Positions 1 through 8,221 of a stretch of DNA of 16,684 bases are shown piece by piece (position 1 is the stretch's first letter; every line of letters begins with the position of its first letter). Source of the DNA: JABDLF01 sp041609715 (GTDB lineage: Bacteria > Pseudomonadota > Gammaproteobacteria > Steroidobacterales > JABDLF01). Position numbers and translations under genes: made by a program. The stretch spans positions 1-16,684 of the forward strand of contig JBFIQI010000046.1 of assembly GCA_041609715.1 (NCBI GenBank), read 5' to 3'. The notes under the pieces were generated by a model. That model saw nothing but the letters and a program-made list of their open reading frames with translations. It was not told the DNA's origin and did not search any database.

Positions 1-13
1 AAACCTGCAACGA

Positions 14-36
14 CCGCAGGGTAAGCAGCCCTGCGG
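14..36 (-). terminator. Hairpin downstream of the dehydrogenase remnant, possible terminator
   Basis: A perfect 8-bp inverted repeat (CCGCAGGG at 14-21, CCCTGCGG at 29-36, 7-nt loop) lies 9 nt past the stop codon of the dehydrogenase remnant. No U-run follows it on the minus strand, so it is a weak intrinsic terminator or only an RNA-stabilising hairpin. Confidence 0.4.
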
Positions 37-44
37 CCATACTG

Positions 45-872
45 TCAGTTCGCGCGGGTAAGCTTCACAAGCCTGCCGCCCTCGCCATCTTCCAGGACCC
101 AGACCGCACCATCCGGGCCTTCCTCGACCTCGCGAATACGACGATTCATGTCGATGCGCTCGGCTTCGCGGGCATTTTCGCCGTCAAATTCAACCCGTAC
201 GATGCCCCGGGACTTCAGCCCGCCGATCAGGCCGTCACCCCGCCAGGCCGGAAACTCCTCACCCGAATAAATGACGAAGCCTGCCGGTGCGATCACCGGC
301 GTCCAGGTAATCGTGGGTGCTGCGAATTCCGGCCGGGTGTCATGATCGGGAATGGGACGACCATCATAGTGATCACCATTTGAAACAATCGGATAGCCGT
401 AATTTTCGCCTTTGATCACCAGGTTGAGCTCATCGCCACCAGACGGACCCATCTCGTGTACCCAAAGCCGGCCGTCTGCATCGAAATCGATCCCCAGAGG
501 ATTGCGATGCCCCAGGCTCCAGATTTCGGCGCTTACGCCGCCCTGGGAATAAAAAGGATTGTCGTTGGGTATGCTGCCATCGTCATGCAAGCGCACCACT
601 TTACCCATGTTGCTTTGCATGTCCTGGGAGGGAGTGAATTTCTGGCGCTCGCCCGAAGCAATGAACAAGTATCCCTGGTTATCAAAAGCCAGGCGATGGC
701 CGTAATGGCCACGGCCGCTCACCTTCGGGTGCTGACGCCAGATCACGCTCAGGTTTTCGAGCCTGTTTATAAGTGCGTGCATGTCAGAATCGCGTGATGA
801 TAGGTCTGGCAAGGATTTTGCGGCAGTTTCAGGTCGGTGGGAGAACAAAACTTCTACAAAAACCTTTAACAT
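45..872 (-). pseudogene. 5'-truncated PQQ-dependent aldose sugar dehydrogenase (YliI/Asd family)
   Basis: The protein matches the C-terminal two thirds of soluble PQQ sugar dehydrogenases, six-bladed propellers that oxidise aldoses in the periplasm. Visible are the catalytic-base region GHYGHRL (His56), the PQQ-contacting GHRNPLG (His122, Arg123), MGPSGGDELN (141-150) and the closing-blade motif REVEEGPDGAVWVLEDGEGG. Family members are about 370-390 residues with a signal peptide. Here recognisable homology begins only near residue 37 (about position 764), and the preceding residues look random and hydrophilic with no signal peptide. Roughly the first 120-130 family residues, the first blades, are therefore missing. 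Upstream lies the oppositely oriented DUF2868 gene rather than the missing part. I infer a deletion remnant that is unlikely to fold or be exported. A sequencing or assembly join near 760-870 is the alternative. Confidence 0.72.
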
Positions 873-876
873 CCGG

Positions 877-2214
877 ATGATGGGGATCTACCGGTACAGC
901 GCCCTGTTATCACTGCTTCGTCTGAGGCTCGAAAAAGACCGCGGCGAGGACTGGCAGGAGTTGCAGTCCCGGGACCGCAGCTGGTTTCTCGCCCAGGGGG
1001 AAACCTCACGCTGGGAACTGGTCGACGGGTGGCTACGTGAATTCGAGCGGCCGCTGCCGGGTGGCCTGGCGCTGCTGGTATTCACTCTGGGTTTGCTCGC
1101 CTTTATCGCCGGTTTCGCGCTGATCGGAGGCTTGCTGGAATTTACCCGCCTCGAACGCATCAACCTGCTGTGGTTCCTGGCGCTGGGCCTGGCCGGTCCG
1201 TTTGTACTCTGGCTCCTCGGGCTGTTCGCTGCTGTTGGCCGCGGCAGTTTCCCCCTGTTTGCCCTGCTGGAACATCGTGCGCCATCGTGGATGCAAAATC
1301 ACACATTGTCGCCGCTGCTGCGGCGCACCGCTGTTGTCCTCAGCCAGCAGATATCACTGCTGTTTGCAGCGGGCATGCTGGCAGCGTTTGGCCTGTATCT
1401 GCTGGTAACCGATCTTGCTTTCGGCTGGTCGTCCACGCTGGACATCAGCGCAACATCGCTGCACCGCCTGACCGCAGTGCTCGCCTGGCCCTGGCAATGG
1501 CTATGGCCCGACGCGGTTCCGAGCCTCACGCTGGTTGAACAGAGCCGCTTTTATCGCGCCGCTCCCCCAGCCGAGGTAAATCCCGAATTGCTTGGCCAAT
1601 GGTGGCGCTTCCTGCTGATGTGCTTGCTGGTTTACGTATGTCTGCCCAGACTCCTGTCGTTCGCCTGGCACTGCTGGCGTCTTCGTAAAATGCAGCTCAA
1701 TTCTTTTGCCAGTGATGCGTTGATTGCCGGCTGGTGGCAGCGCCTGCAAAGCAGCGCCTTGAGCCAGCAAGCAGAAGCCGTGCAGCAACTGGGGGAATCG
1801 CGCGAAGTAGCGGGTGGCGTCAAACGGTTGCCTTTGTGCCCCCACGTCGTGCTCTGGGGTATCTGGAGCGATGCGCAGTGGGGTCCGGTCAAGGAGATAT
1901 TGAACAGCAAAATCCCGCAGTTTCAACTGTATAAAGTCCCCGACAAACAATGGCTGGCGCGCACGGCCGAAAGCATTTTGCGTAATCCCGACGACAAAGC
2001 CATGATTGTCTGCAAGGGTTGGGAACCCCCCACCGGCGAGCTTGCGGACTTCTGCCGTTCCATCGAAAGCGACGCAACGCCACGCTTTTTGTGGCCAGTG
2101 GCGCTGACGGGCATGCCGCCCGAGCGGGTTAGCGCTCTCAATCGCTCCTGGCGGGCATTCATCCCGTCCCTGCCCGACAGTTACCGCTTGTACCTGGGGT
2201 CCCCCGATGAGTGA
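877..2214 (+). CDS. DUF2868 domain-containing membrane protein
   Basis: This is a predicted inner-membrane protein of unknown function. Counting from the upstream ATG at 781, hydrophobic helices lie at about residues 95-120, 128-152, 187-212 and 276-297, followed by a soluble C-terminal domain of about 180 residues. The order of membrane N-half and soluble C-half, and the directly overlapping DUF3482 GTPase, match the DUF2868-DUF3482 pair known in Pseudomonas and other Proteobacteria. I prefer the start at 877 (a second ATG follows at 880), because family-like sequence begins at YRYSALLSLLRLRLEKDRG. The in-frame ATG at 781 would add 32 low-complexity residues lying opposite the junction of the dehydrogenase remnant. 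Neither start has a good Shine-Dalgarno. The stop overlaps the next start by 8 nt, so the two products are probably translationally coupled. Confidence 0.8.
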   Translation: MMGIYRYSALLSLLRLRLEKDRGEDWQELQSRDRSWFLAQGETSRWELVDGWLREFERPLPGGLALLVFTLGLLAFIAGFALIGGLLEFTRLERINLLWFLALGLAGPFVLWLLGLFAAVGRGSFPLFALLEHRAPSWMQNHTLSPLLRRTAVVLSQQISLLFAAGMLAAFGLYLLVTDLAFGWSSTLDISATSLHRLTAVLAWPWQWLWPDAVPSLTLVEQSRFYRAAPPAEVNPELLGQWWRFLLMCLLVYVCLPRLLSFAWHCWRLRKMQLNSFASDALIAGWWQRLQSSALSQQAEAVQQLGESREVAGGVKRLPLCPHVVLWGIWSDAQWGPVKEILNSKIPQFQLYKVPDKQWLARTAESILRNPDDKAMIVCKGWEPPTGELADFCRSIESDATPRFLWPVALTGMPPERVSALNRSWRAFIPSLPDSYRLYLGSPDE

Positions 2215-3643
2215 GCATCCCGTATATGCCGTTGTCGGACATCCCAACAAAGGCAAATCGTCGGTGGTGGCAGCCTTGACCCAGAATGATGCCGTTGAAA
2301 TCTCGCCGGTATCAGGCACCACCCATGTGGCGCAGCGCTTCGCCCTGCGCCTGGATGGTGAAATCATGCTGGAACTCGTCGACACACCGGGGTTCCAGCG
2401 CCCCGCTTCCTGCCTTGAATGGCTGAACCGACAGGAAGTCAGCGCTGACCAGAAGGCCGCCAGGGTGCGCGCTTTCATCAATCATTTCCAGGGCACCGGT
2501 ACATTCAATGACGAAGTTGAATTGCTCCAGCCGGTCATGGATGGTGCCGGAATTATTTATGTAGTGGACGGTTCCCTGCCCTATAGCGCCGAGTACGAAG
2601 CAGAAATGGAAATTCTGCGTTGGACCGGTCAGCCGCGATTGGCAATCATTAACCCAATCGGTGGTGAAGATTTCGTGGACGAGTGGGCGAGCGCTCTCAA
2701 TCAGTTTTTTAGCCTGGTGCGATTATTCAATCCACTGCAGGCAAGTTTCGAGCAGCACCGTGAGCTGTTACAGACGTTTGCCCAGCTGAGTCCGGGACAG
2801 CGCCAACACCTGGCGCGCGCCGCGGCGGCTTTGGAAAAACACCGTAACAATAAGCTGGCCCAGGGAGCACGAATCGTTACCGAGCTACTGTACAGTCTGC
2901 TCACCTTCAGTATCAGCCGGCCCCTGCTGGTGAGCGAAAACGCAGCTGTGAAGGCGCTGCTACCCGGCGAAGTGGAGCAGTTCAACAAGAAACTAAACGC
3001 CATCGAACAATCGCATCGCCGCGAGATCGAGATGCTGTTTGGCCATCATCAGGTGAATTCGGCAATTTCCCGCTTGCAAGTGGCTCATGGGGAATTGATG
3101 GATCTGGAGCAGTGGTCTCTGTGGGGGCTCGAAAAGCGCCAGCTGGTGCTGGCGAGTGCGGGTGCCGGCGCCGCCATTGGCCTGGTGGGCGATGCCGCAG
3201 TGGGTGGCCACAGCCTGATGACCGGCACCCTTGCCGGTGGCGTGATTGGCGGCCTGTCGGGCTGGCTGGGGACTGATCGCCTTCGGGACAAGCTGCCCAA
3301 GGCACTGCAGCTTGGCGCACGCAAGCATGTGCTGGGCCCGGTCAAAGATCCCAATTTTGTGTTTGTGGTTCTCGGCCGCAGCCTCGCCCATGCCCGCGCT
3401 ATGCTCAATCGCAGCCACGCCAGGAGGGATGCGCATAAGGTCGCGATCAATGCCGATACAGTAGTTCAGGATCTGGGTACCCGCGAGCAGGTCAGAATAC
3501 TCAAGCTGTCGCGGCAACTGCGCCGCCAGGGCCTCGGCGGCGATGCGGCGCGGGCGCTGGAGCGCTGGATCGAAGAGCAGCTTGGCCAACCGCTTGCCGG
3601 CGACGCCGGCGTCGCTCGCCCTGCCAATCCCGCCGGCCGGTAA
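2207..3643 (+). CDS. GTPase with DUF3482 domain
   Basis: The N-terminus is an Era/TrmE-like G domain: P-loop GHPNKGKSS (11-19), switch-I threonines in SPVSGTTH (33-40) and the G3 box DTPG (59-62). At the usual G4 position there is NPIG (149-152) instead of NKxD, so guanine specificity is not obvious. The C-terminal two thirds is DUF3482, with a Gly/Ala-rich hydrophobic stretch at about 316-352 that could insert into or pack on the membrane. The length of 478 residues is usual for the family. The start overlaps the DUF2868 stop by 8 nt (ATGAGTGA) and has a purine-rich TGGGG about 8 nt upstream. I infer that the two proteins form a membrane-bound GTPase module; the cellular role is not established. 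Confidence 0.88.
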   Translation: MSEHPVYAVVGHPNKGKSSVVAALTQNDAVEISPVSGTTHVAQRFALRLDGEIMLELVDTPGFQRPASCLEWLNRQEVSADQKAARVRAFINHFQGTGTFNDEVELLQPVMDGAGIIYVVDGSLPYSAEYEAEMEILRWTGQPRLAIINPIGGEDFVDEWASALNQFFSLVRLFNPLQASFEQHRELLQTFAQLSPGQRQHLARAAAALEKHRNNKLAQGARIVTELLYSLLTFSISRPLLVSENAAVKALLPGEVEQFNKKLNAIEQSHRREIEMLFGHHQVNSAISRLQVAHGELMDLEQWSLWGLEKRQLVLASAGAGAAIGLVGDAAVGGHSLMTGTLAGGVIGGLSGWLGTDRLRDKLPKALQLGARKHVLGPVKDPNFVFVVLGRSLAHARAMLNRSHARRDAHKVAINADTVVQDLGTREQVRILKLSRQLRRQGLGGDAARALERWIEEQLGQPLAGDAGVARPANPAGR

Positions 3644-3746
3644 ATCCGTCTCCCGGACTTCGCGGCCTGGGTCTTTATTGAAGCCGCGGCAGCTTGCTGC
3701 TTAGCCTGACTGGTGGTAGCAGCGCATTTTATGGGCGCCGGGTTGT

Positions 3747-4604
3747 TTACGAATGCCAGGTAAAGATGGCGTGATTGGCATTGAACAGCATATGTTCGGT
3801 GACGCCCCCGAACCAGATTTCCGCCATCCGGTTTCTGGCATAAGCGCCCAGTACGATCAGATCGGATTGGCTGGTTTTGGCAACCTGTTCCAACTCGCTG
3901 GCTACTTTTCGCCCCTTGGTTTTGAATCTCTCGCCTTTGACGCCATGTAGTCTCAGATACTGGGCCAGGCTTGTTGATTTCGGACCGGGCTGATTCTCGG
4001 GTCCACAACTGCAGATGATCACCGATTCCGCCCGCTTCAGCAGCGGCAGCGCTGCAGATACTGCTCTGGCAGCGTCCACACTCTGGTCCCAGGCGATCAA
4101 AATGTTCCTGCCTACGATGGGCATGTCTTGCTGCGGCACCACCAACACCGGCTTGCCTGAATGCAGCACTGCCGAGAGCATGAATTCCTTGCCACGACCT
4201 CTTGCCGTTGATTTGGGCCGGGAGACCACCGACAAATCAGCCACTGGTCCGACTATGGGAAACAACTTGTCGGGATCGCCGCTCAGCTCGTGCCAGAAAG
4301 CTGCATACTGCTGATCCAGTTTGGCACGCTTGCCCATAGTGAAGGCGTTTTTTTCGACATGTTCAAAAAATATTTTGCGTGCTGCTTTGGCCAGCGCTTC
4401 TGATTTGCGCCTGCTGCGACGCTCGGTATGAGTTTTACCGGCAATGATGCGCAGTTGCGCCTTGCCAGCCCGTAATTCGTCGCCGCCCTCACGCAGATAA
4501 CTGCCGATGACGTTTCCTTCGAATATTCTGGCCAGGCCAAAAGCCTGCTTCAAGGCCGTTTGGCACTCCGGCCGTCCTGCCACGGGCACCAGAATGACTT
4601 TCAT
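3747..4604 (-). CDS. Universal stress protein (UspA family), tandem-domain form
   Basis: At 285 residues it is about twice a single Usp domain. The first half opens with the usual strand MKVILVPVAG (1-10). The second domain begins near residue 166 (RNILIAWDQS) and ends with GAYARNRMAEIWFGGVTEHM (253-272). This last segment is the family's nucleotide loop, G-x2-G-x9-G-S/T, but the second glycine is Ala and the final G-S/T is G-G-V, so ATP binding may be altered. Usp proteins are cytoplasmic dimers linked to stress survival; no specific function can be assigned. The ATG follows a GGAGAGGAG Shine-Dalgarno. The gene converges on the DUF3482 gene and is probably monocistronic. Confidence 0.85.
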   Translation of the reverse strand: MKVILVPVAGRPECQTALKQAFGLARIFEGNVIGSYLREGGDELRAGKAQLRIIAGKTHTERRSRRKSEALAKAARKIFFEHVEKNAFTMGKRAKLDQQYAAFWHELSGDPDKLFPIVGPVADLSVVSRPKSTARGRGKEFMLSAVLHSGKPVLVVPQQDMPIVGRNILIAWDQSVDAARAVSAALPLLKRAESVIICSCGPENQPGPKSTSLAQYLRLHGVKGERFKTKGRKVASELEQVAKTSQSDLIVLGAYARNRMAEIWFGGVTEHMLFNANHAIFTWHS

Positions 4605-4643
4605 TTATTGTTGCTCCTCTCCGGACACCACCGGTTAATTCAA

Positions 4644-4674
4644 AGTATAGGGGTAAGATCGACGTTGGTGCCAA
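4644..4674 (-). promoter_or_regulatory. Candidate promoter of the universal stress protein gene
   Basis: On the minus strand a TATACT -10 (4644-4649) is preceded by a TTGGCA -35-like box (4669-4674) with a long 19-nt spacer, about 40 nt upstream of the ATG. The -35 overlaps a short inverted repeat GTTGGTGCCAAC (4664-4675), which could be an operator. The spacing makes this tentative. Confidence 0.35.
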
Positions 4675-4750
4675 CACATGGTGCGCATACATCGTGCTCG
4701 GTAAATCATCAGCCGATTCTTGCTGCGACCGCTCGGACTGTCATCGACGA

Positions 4751-5260
4751 TCAAATGGCAGTAAGGACCCGGCGCCCAATGTAGATAAGTACGGCAATCC
4801 CAATCACCACGCCCATCAGCAAGAGCAGCGCAACGCCACCACCCAGACCACCCAGCAGCAGTTTGCTGCGGCGGCGCGTCTGCCGGGGTTGCTCCAGCCA
4901 GCCATCAACCAGCTCCATATTCCTCGCATTAGCCTTGAACGTGGCGTCGAATATGTCTCCCAGCACGGGCAGCATGCCAAAGAGTAACTCGACGACAATA
5001 TTCAGACCCATGCGGGCGAGAACGCTCGAAGGCGCTCGCATGCGAAATGCCGAATAAAAAATGTAACCAGAAAGCAACGCGCCGGCCGCATCTCCCACCC
5101 CGGGGATCAGGCCAAGCAGTGCATCCAGACCGACCCTGTAACCGATGATGGGAATCCGGATGGAATTGTCCAGCAGCCAGGCCAGGCTCGCCATACGCCG
5201 GCGTAATTTTTCCATTTCCGGATCGAGCCCGGATATGCGCTGTTGGTGAGTTTCTTGCAT
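4751..5260 (-). CDS. DUF4112 domain-containing membrane protein
   Basis: A 169-residue protein with the DUF4112 signature: RIPIIGYRVGLDALLGLIPG (35-54) and VGD just after it, then LFGMLPVLGDIFDATFKANA (93-112). Hydrophobic segments lie at about 43-71, 86-104 and 135-160. The last is a glycine-rich helix (LLLGGLGGGVALLLLMGVVIG) ending in an RR anchor. DUF4112 proteins are small, widespread inner-membrane proteins of unknown function. The gene lies 71 nt after the zinc-ribbon gene on the same strand and might be cotranscribed with it. The Shine-Dalgarno is weak. Confidence 0.85.
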   Translation of the reverse strand: MQETHQQRISGLDPEMEKLRRRMASLAWLLDNSIRIPIIGYRVGLDALLGLIPGVGDAAGALLSGYIFYSAFRMRAPSSVLARMGLNIVVELLFGMLPVLGDIFDATFKANARNMELVDGWLEQPRQTRRRSKLLLGGLGGGVALLLLMGVVIGIAVLIYIGRRVLTAI

Positions 5261-5331
5261 TGCAATGGGACTCGCTTAACTATCATCGTGATGAGCGCAA
5301 CCGGGTTTGCCGACGCTGACTCAAAAAGGGT

Positions 5332-5511
5332 TCACCCCATCCAGAACCCTTTGCGATGGGAAATTCCCAGCACTTTTTGACAAGACGCGCAAAAATACAA
5401 ATAGCGTCGGCCAAATTTTGCTTTGAGCGCCCTGAAATAGACCTCGCGCACGGTGTTTTCACAGTGTGGGCAGACGGGGTCACGCTCGTTGTTTTCAATG
5501 GCGGTAATCAT
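5332..5511 (-). CDS. Small zinc-ribbon protein (59 aa)
   Basis: A 59-codon gene starting at 5511 with a clear Shine-Dalgarno GGAGG 4 nt before the ATG, and a TGA at 5332-5334. The product has two CxxC knuckles, CPHC (14-17) and CASC (41-44), separated by 23 residues with aromatic and basic content (REVYFRALKAKFGRRYLYF) and a tail ending HRKGFWMG. This is the layout of a small four-Cys zinc ribbon. No specific family is recognised and no function is claimed. It lies 51 nt downstream of trpA with no clear terminator between, so it may be the last gene of the trp transcript. A longer ORF in another frame (5283-5498) is a shadow. Confidence 0.7.
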   Translation of the reverse strand: MITAIENNERDPVCPHCENTVREVYFRALKAKFGRRYLYFCASCQKVLGISHRKGFWMG

Positions 5512-5562
5512 ATGCCCTCCAGGGCCAATTGAAGCAAGATGATGGCGTGGGTGCCGATCACC

Positions 5563-6333
5563 TCAAGACTTAAGAGATGCGAGGAATTTAGCAGGGTCTT
5601 CACCACGCTCCAGCGCTTTGATCAGTGCTGTGCCCACCACCACGCCGTCTGCGTGGCCAGCCAGCGCCCTGACTTGTTCGGCGCTTGAGATGCCGAAGCC
5701 CGCGCATACGGGAATGTCGGCAAGTTGTCTGACTCTGCCCAGGTAAGCATTCAGCTCGTCCTGGGATTTTACGTCGCTGCCGGTGATGCCCGTGACGGTC
5801 ACCGCGTAAACAAAACCGCGACTGGCTTCGCAAAGGGCCCTGAGTCGCTGATGCGGGGTTACCGGAGTTACCAGTTGCACAAGGGCCAGCCCCATACCTT
5901 CCAGCGCAACACGAAATTCTTCGCACTCTTCCAGCGGCAGATCGGGGACGATGAACCCGGCAACGCCGGCATCCCGGGCCGCAGCCACCAGATTCTCGAT
6001 GCCAAAGCGCAGCATGGGGTTGAGATAACCCATCAGCAGCAACGGTGCGTCGATGTCCTGTGACACCTCGCCAACTACTTCCAGGATCCAGCGCAGGTTT
6101 ACACCATTCTCCAGCGCTTTGCGGCTGGCGTTTTGGATGGTCAGTCCATCGGCCATGGGATCTGTAAACGGCACGCCCACCTCGATGACGTCTGCCTCCC
6201 TGGCTATGGCGCGCAGGCGCTGGGCAAAGCCTTCCCGGTCCGGGTAACCAGCCGTGATGAATGCAACCAGCCCGGGGCGACCCGCTTCGTTGGCTGCATT
6301 GATGGCCTGCTGGATACTTCGGGCGCCGCTCAT
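5563..6333 (-). CDS. trpA: Tryptophan synthase alpha subunit
   Basis: TrpA cleaves indole-3-glycerol phosphate to indole and glyceraldehyde-3-phosphate, and passes indole through a tunnel to TrpB in the alpha2-beta2 complex. The TIM barrel is complete at 256 residues. The catalytic pair lies in EVGVPFTDPMADGLTIQ (51-67): Glu51 and Asp62 correspond to E. coli Glu49 and Asp60. The usual DGP is DGL here, a conservative-looking variant of loop 2. Later motifs are FIVPDLPLEE, VYAVTVTGITG and VCAGFGISS, followed by the phosphate-binding DGVVVGTALIK. The start overlaps the trpB stop by 4 nt (ATGA). It is the last trp gene of the operon. Confidence 0.97.
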   Translation of the reverse strand: MSGARSIQQAINAANEAGRPGLVAFITAGYPDREGFAQRLRAIAREADVIEVGVPFTDPMADGLTIQNASRKALENGVNLRWILEVVGEVSQDIDAPLLLMGYLNPMLRFGIENLVAAARDAGVAGFIVPDLPLEECEEFRVALEGMGLALVQLVTPVTPHQRLRALCEASRGFVYAVTVTGITGSDVKSQDELNAYLGRVRQLADIPVCAGFGISSAEQVRALAGHADGVVVGTALIKALERGEDPAKFLASLKS

Positions 6334-7583
6334 GTCCTGCCTGCTTCCAGCGACATGAGAGTCGCCAGGTCCTTGTCGCCGCGACCGGACAGACTGATCA
6401 GCACACGCTTGCCGGGATGCTCCCCAAGCCAGGTCCTGGCGCCCGCCAGAGCATGGGCGGTCTCCAGAGCCGGGATGATGCCCTCATACTCGCAACACGC
6501 GTTCAGCGCATCCAGCGCTTCGTCATCCCGGGCGTTCACATAGCTTACCCGCCCGATGTCCTTCAGCAACGCATGCTGGGGGCCGACACCCGGATAATCC
6601 AGGCCGGCTGACACCGAATGCGTTTCCTGCACCTGCCCGTCTGCATCGTGCAACAGCAGCGAGTAGCTGCCGTGCAGGACGCCCGGCGTACCGCTCGACA
6701 GGGTTGCCGAATGCTGCCCCAGCGCTGGCCCTGTGCCGCCAGCTTCGATACCGATCAGGGCCGTATCCCTGTCACCCAGCAGCGGATGGAAAAGCCCGAT
6801 GGCATTGGAGCCACCGCCCACGCAGGCAATCGCTGCGTCTGCCAGACCACCGGCCTGTGCCAGCAGCTGCTCGCGCGCCTCGCGGCCAATTACCGATTGC
6901 AGTTCGCGCACCAGGTATGGATACGGATGTGGACCCACGGCGGAACCCAGCAGGTAGTAAGTGTCCTCGGGATCACTGACCCAGTCGCGTAGTGCTTCAT
7001 CGATCGCCGCACGCAGCGTCCGGTCGCCGCTGGTAACCGTAACCACAGTTGCCCCCAGGCGCTTCATGCGGTCAACGTTAGGCGCCTGGCGCTGAATGTC
7101 GATTTCGCCCATGTAAACCACGCAGGGAAGGCCGAGACGGGCGCAGGCTGCAGCCGAGGCGACGCCGTGCTGGCCCGCCCCGGTTTCCGCCACTACGCGC
7201 TTGACGCCCAGTCGCTGCGCCAACAGGGCCTGGCCAATGGCATTGTTGATTTTGTGAGCGCCGGTGTGGGCCAGGTCCTCGCGCTTAAACCAGAGTTCAC
7301 CGCCCCATTTTTTACCCAGTCGACCTGCCCGGGTGAGGGCCGTCGGCCGGCCCACCCAGTCACGCAGCTCGCGCTGAAACTCCGCCTGGAATGCGTCCTC
7401 ATGCAGGTAACGACGCACGCCCGAGCTTAGACGCGATAGGGCGCCCACCAGTGTCTCGGGCACATAGGCGCCGCCATAAGGTCCATAGCGCCCCCTGTCG
7501 TCCGGCAAGGACCCGTCTATGAGTGCCGCAAGCAGAGACTCGGCTTCCTCGCTGCCGGCGCGGATGGCGGAAAACTGGCTCAC
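6330..7583 (-). CDS. trpB: Tryptophan synthase beta subunit
   Basis: TrpB condenses indole with L-serine to form L-tryptophan, using PLP. The PLP Schiff-base lysine is Lys111 in KREDLAHTGAHKINNAIGQ (100-118), the catalytic Glu133 lies in ETGAGQHGVA, and the PLP-phosphate loop is GGGSNA (256-261). The sequence GRYGPYGGAYVPETL (31-45) marks the usual N-terminus. About 20 residues precede the E. coli-like start, giving 417 residues against about 397. The C-terminus has HALAGARTW and the SLSGRGDKD cofactor motif. Four-nt overlaps with trpF upstream and trpA downstream suggest translational coupling and balanced alpha/beta subunit synthesis. Confidence 0.98.
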   Translation of the reverse strand: MSQFSAIRAGSEEAESLLAALIDGSLPDDRGRYGPYGGAYVPETLVGALSRLSSGVRRYLHEDAFQAEFQRELRDWVGRPTALTRAGRLGKKWGGELWFKREDLAHTGAHKINNAIGQALLAQRLGVKRVVAETGAGQHGVASAAACARLGLPCVVYMGEIDIQRQAPNVDRMKRLGATVVTVTSGDRTLRAAIDEALRDWVSDPEDTYYLLGSAVGPHPYPYLVRELQSVIGREAREQLLAQAGGLADAAIACVGGGSNAIGLFHPLLGDRDTALIGIEAGGTGPALGQHSATLSSGTPGVLHGSYSLLLHDADGQVQETHSVSAGLDYPGVGPQHALLKDIGRVSYVNARDDEALDALNACCEYEGIIPALETAHALAGARTWLGEHPGKRVLISLSGRGDKDLATLMSLEAGRT

Positions 7584-8221
7584 GTCGCAATCTCCTCGTA
7601 AAGCTCTTGTTCGGCGGCACGTACCGCCGCAACAAATGCCGCAATCAACTGCGGGTCTTTTTTGCCAGCCTGCGACTCCACGCCGCTGCTGACATCAACA
7701 CCCCAGGGCTGCACCTGGTGGATGGCCGCTGCCACATTGTCCGGATTCAACCCGCCCGCCAGCACCATGCGGCCACGACCTGCAAACTGCCGGGCGCGCG
7801 CCCAGTCCACTGTTTCACCCTGGCCGCTCTGCGGTCCTTCGTACACGAAATCAGGCATGAATCGAGCCCGCTCCTGATCCCTGTTTGCCGGAAACAGGCC
7901 GGGTGCCGAAACGCCATCACGATAAACGGGCAGCAGGTGCGGGCCACGCCGCACTTCGATTTCCTTGAAGTCCTCGGCGTCGCTTTGCAGGCAATCCGGG
8001 TCAAATACCTCAAGCACCTCCCTGAGCTCAGCCAGTGACGGATGATGCATGACCGCGACCCTGGTAATGCTGTTGGGCAAATGCGTGCAAAGCTCCACCG
8101 CCTCGGCCGGGCTGAGCCGGCGCGGAGATGGAGCAAAAACAAATCCCAGGGCATCGGCGCCCGCATCGCAAGCCGCCGCGACGGCCTCGACAGTGGTCAG
8201 CCCGCAGATTTTGATCCTCAT
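7580..8221 (-). CDS. trpF: Phosphoribosylanthranilate isomerase
   Basis: TrpF catalyses the Amadori rearrangement of N-(5-phosphoribosyl)anthranilate to CdRP. At 213 residues it is a standalone enzyme rather than the fused TrpCF of enteric bacteria. The N-terminal strand MRIKICGLTT carries the catalytic Cys6. The C-terminal part has the phosphate-binding LAGGLNPDNV (154-163) and the catalytic-Asp motif GVDVSSGVE (174-182, Asp176). The start overlaps the trpC stop by 4 nt and the stop overlaps the trpB start by 4 nt. Confidence 0.96.
   Translation of the reverse strand: MRIKICGLTTVEAVAAACDAGADALGFVFAPSPRRLSPAEAVELCTHLPNSITRVAVMHHPSLAELREVLEVFDPDCLQSDAEDFKEIEVRRGPHLLPVYRDGVSAPGLFPANRDQERARFMPDFVYEGPQSGQGETVDWARARQFAGRGRMVLAGGLNPDNVAAAIHQVQPWGVDVSSGVESQAGKKDPQLIAAFVAAVRAAEQELYEEIAT

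Noticed and set aside
1501..2481. 326-residue minus-strand ORF across the DUF2868/DUF3482 junction
   Set aside because: It lies antisense to two well-supported overlapping genes and has no family features.
3644..3746. Possible bidirectional terminator between the convergent DUF3482 and Usp genes
   Set aside because: Short inverted repeats exist (CGCGGC...GCCGCG, GCAGC-TT-GCTGC), but loops are too long or too short and no U-run follows on either strand.
5283..5498. 71-residue minus-strand ORF
   Set aside because: It overlaps the 59-residue zinc-ribbon gene in another frame, lacks a ribosome-binding site and has no recognisable motif.
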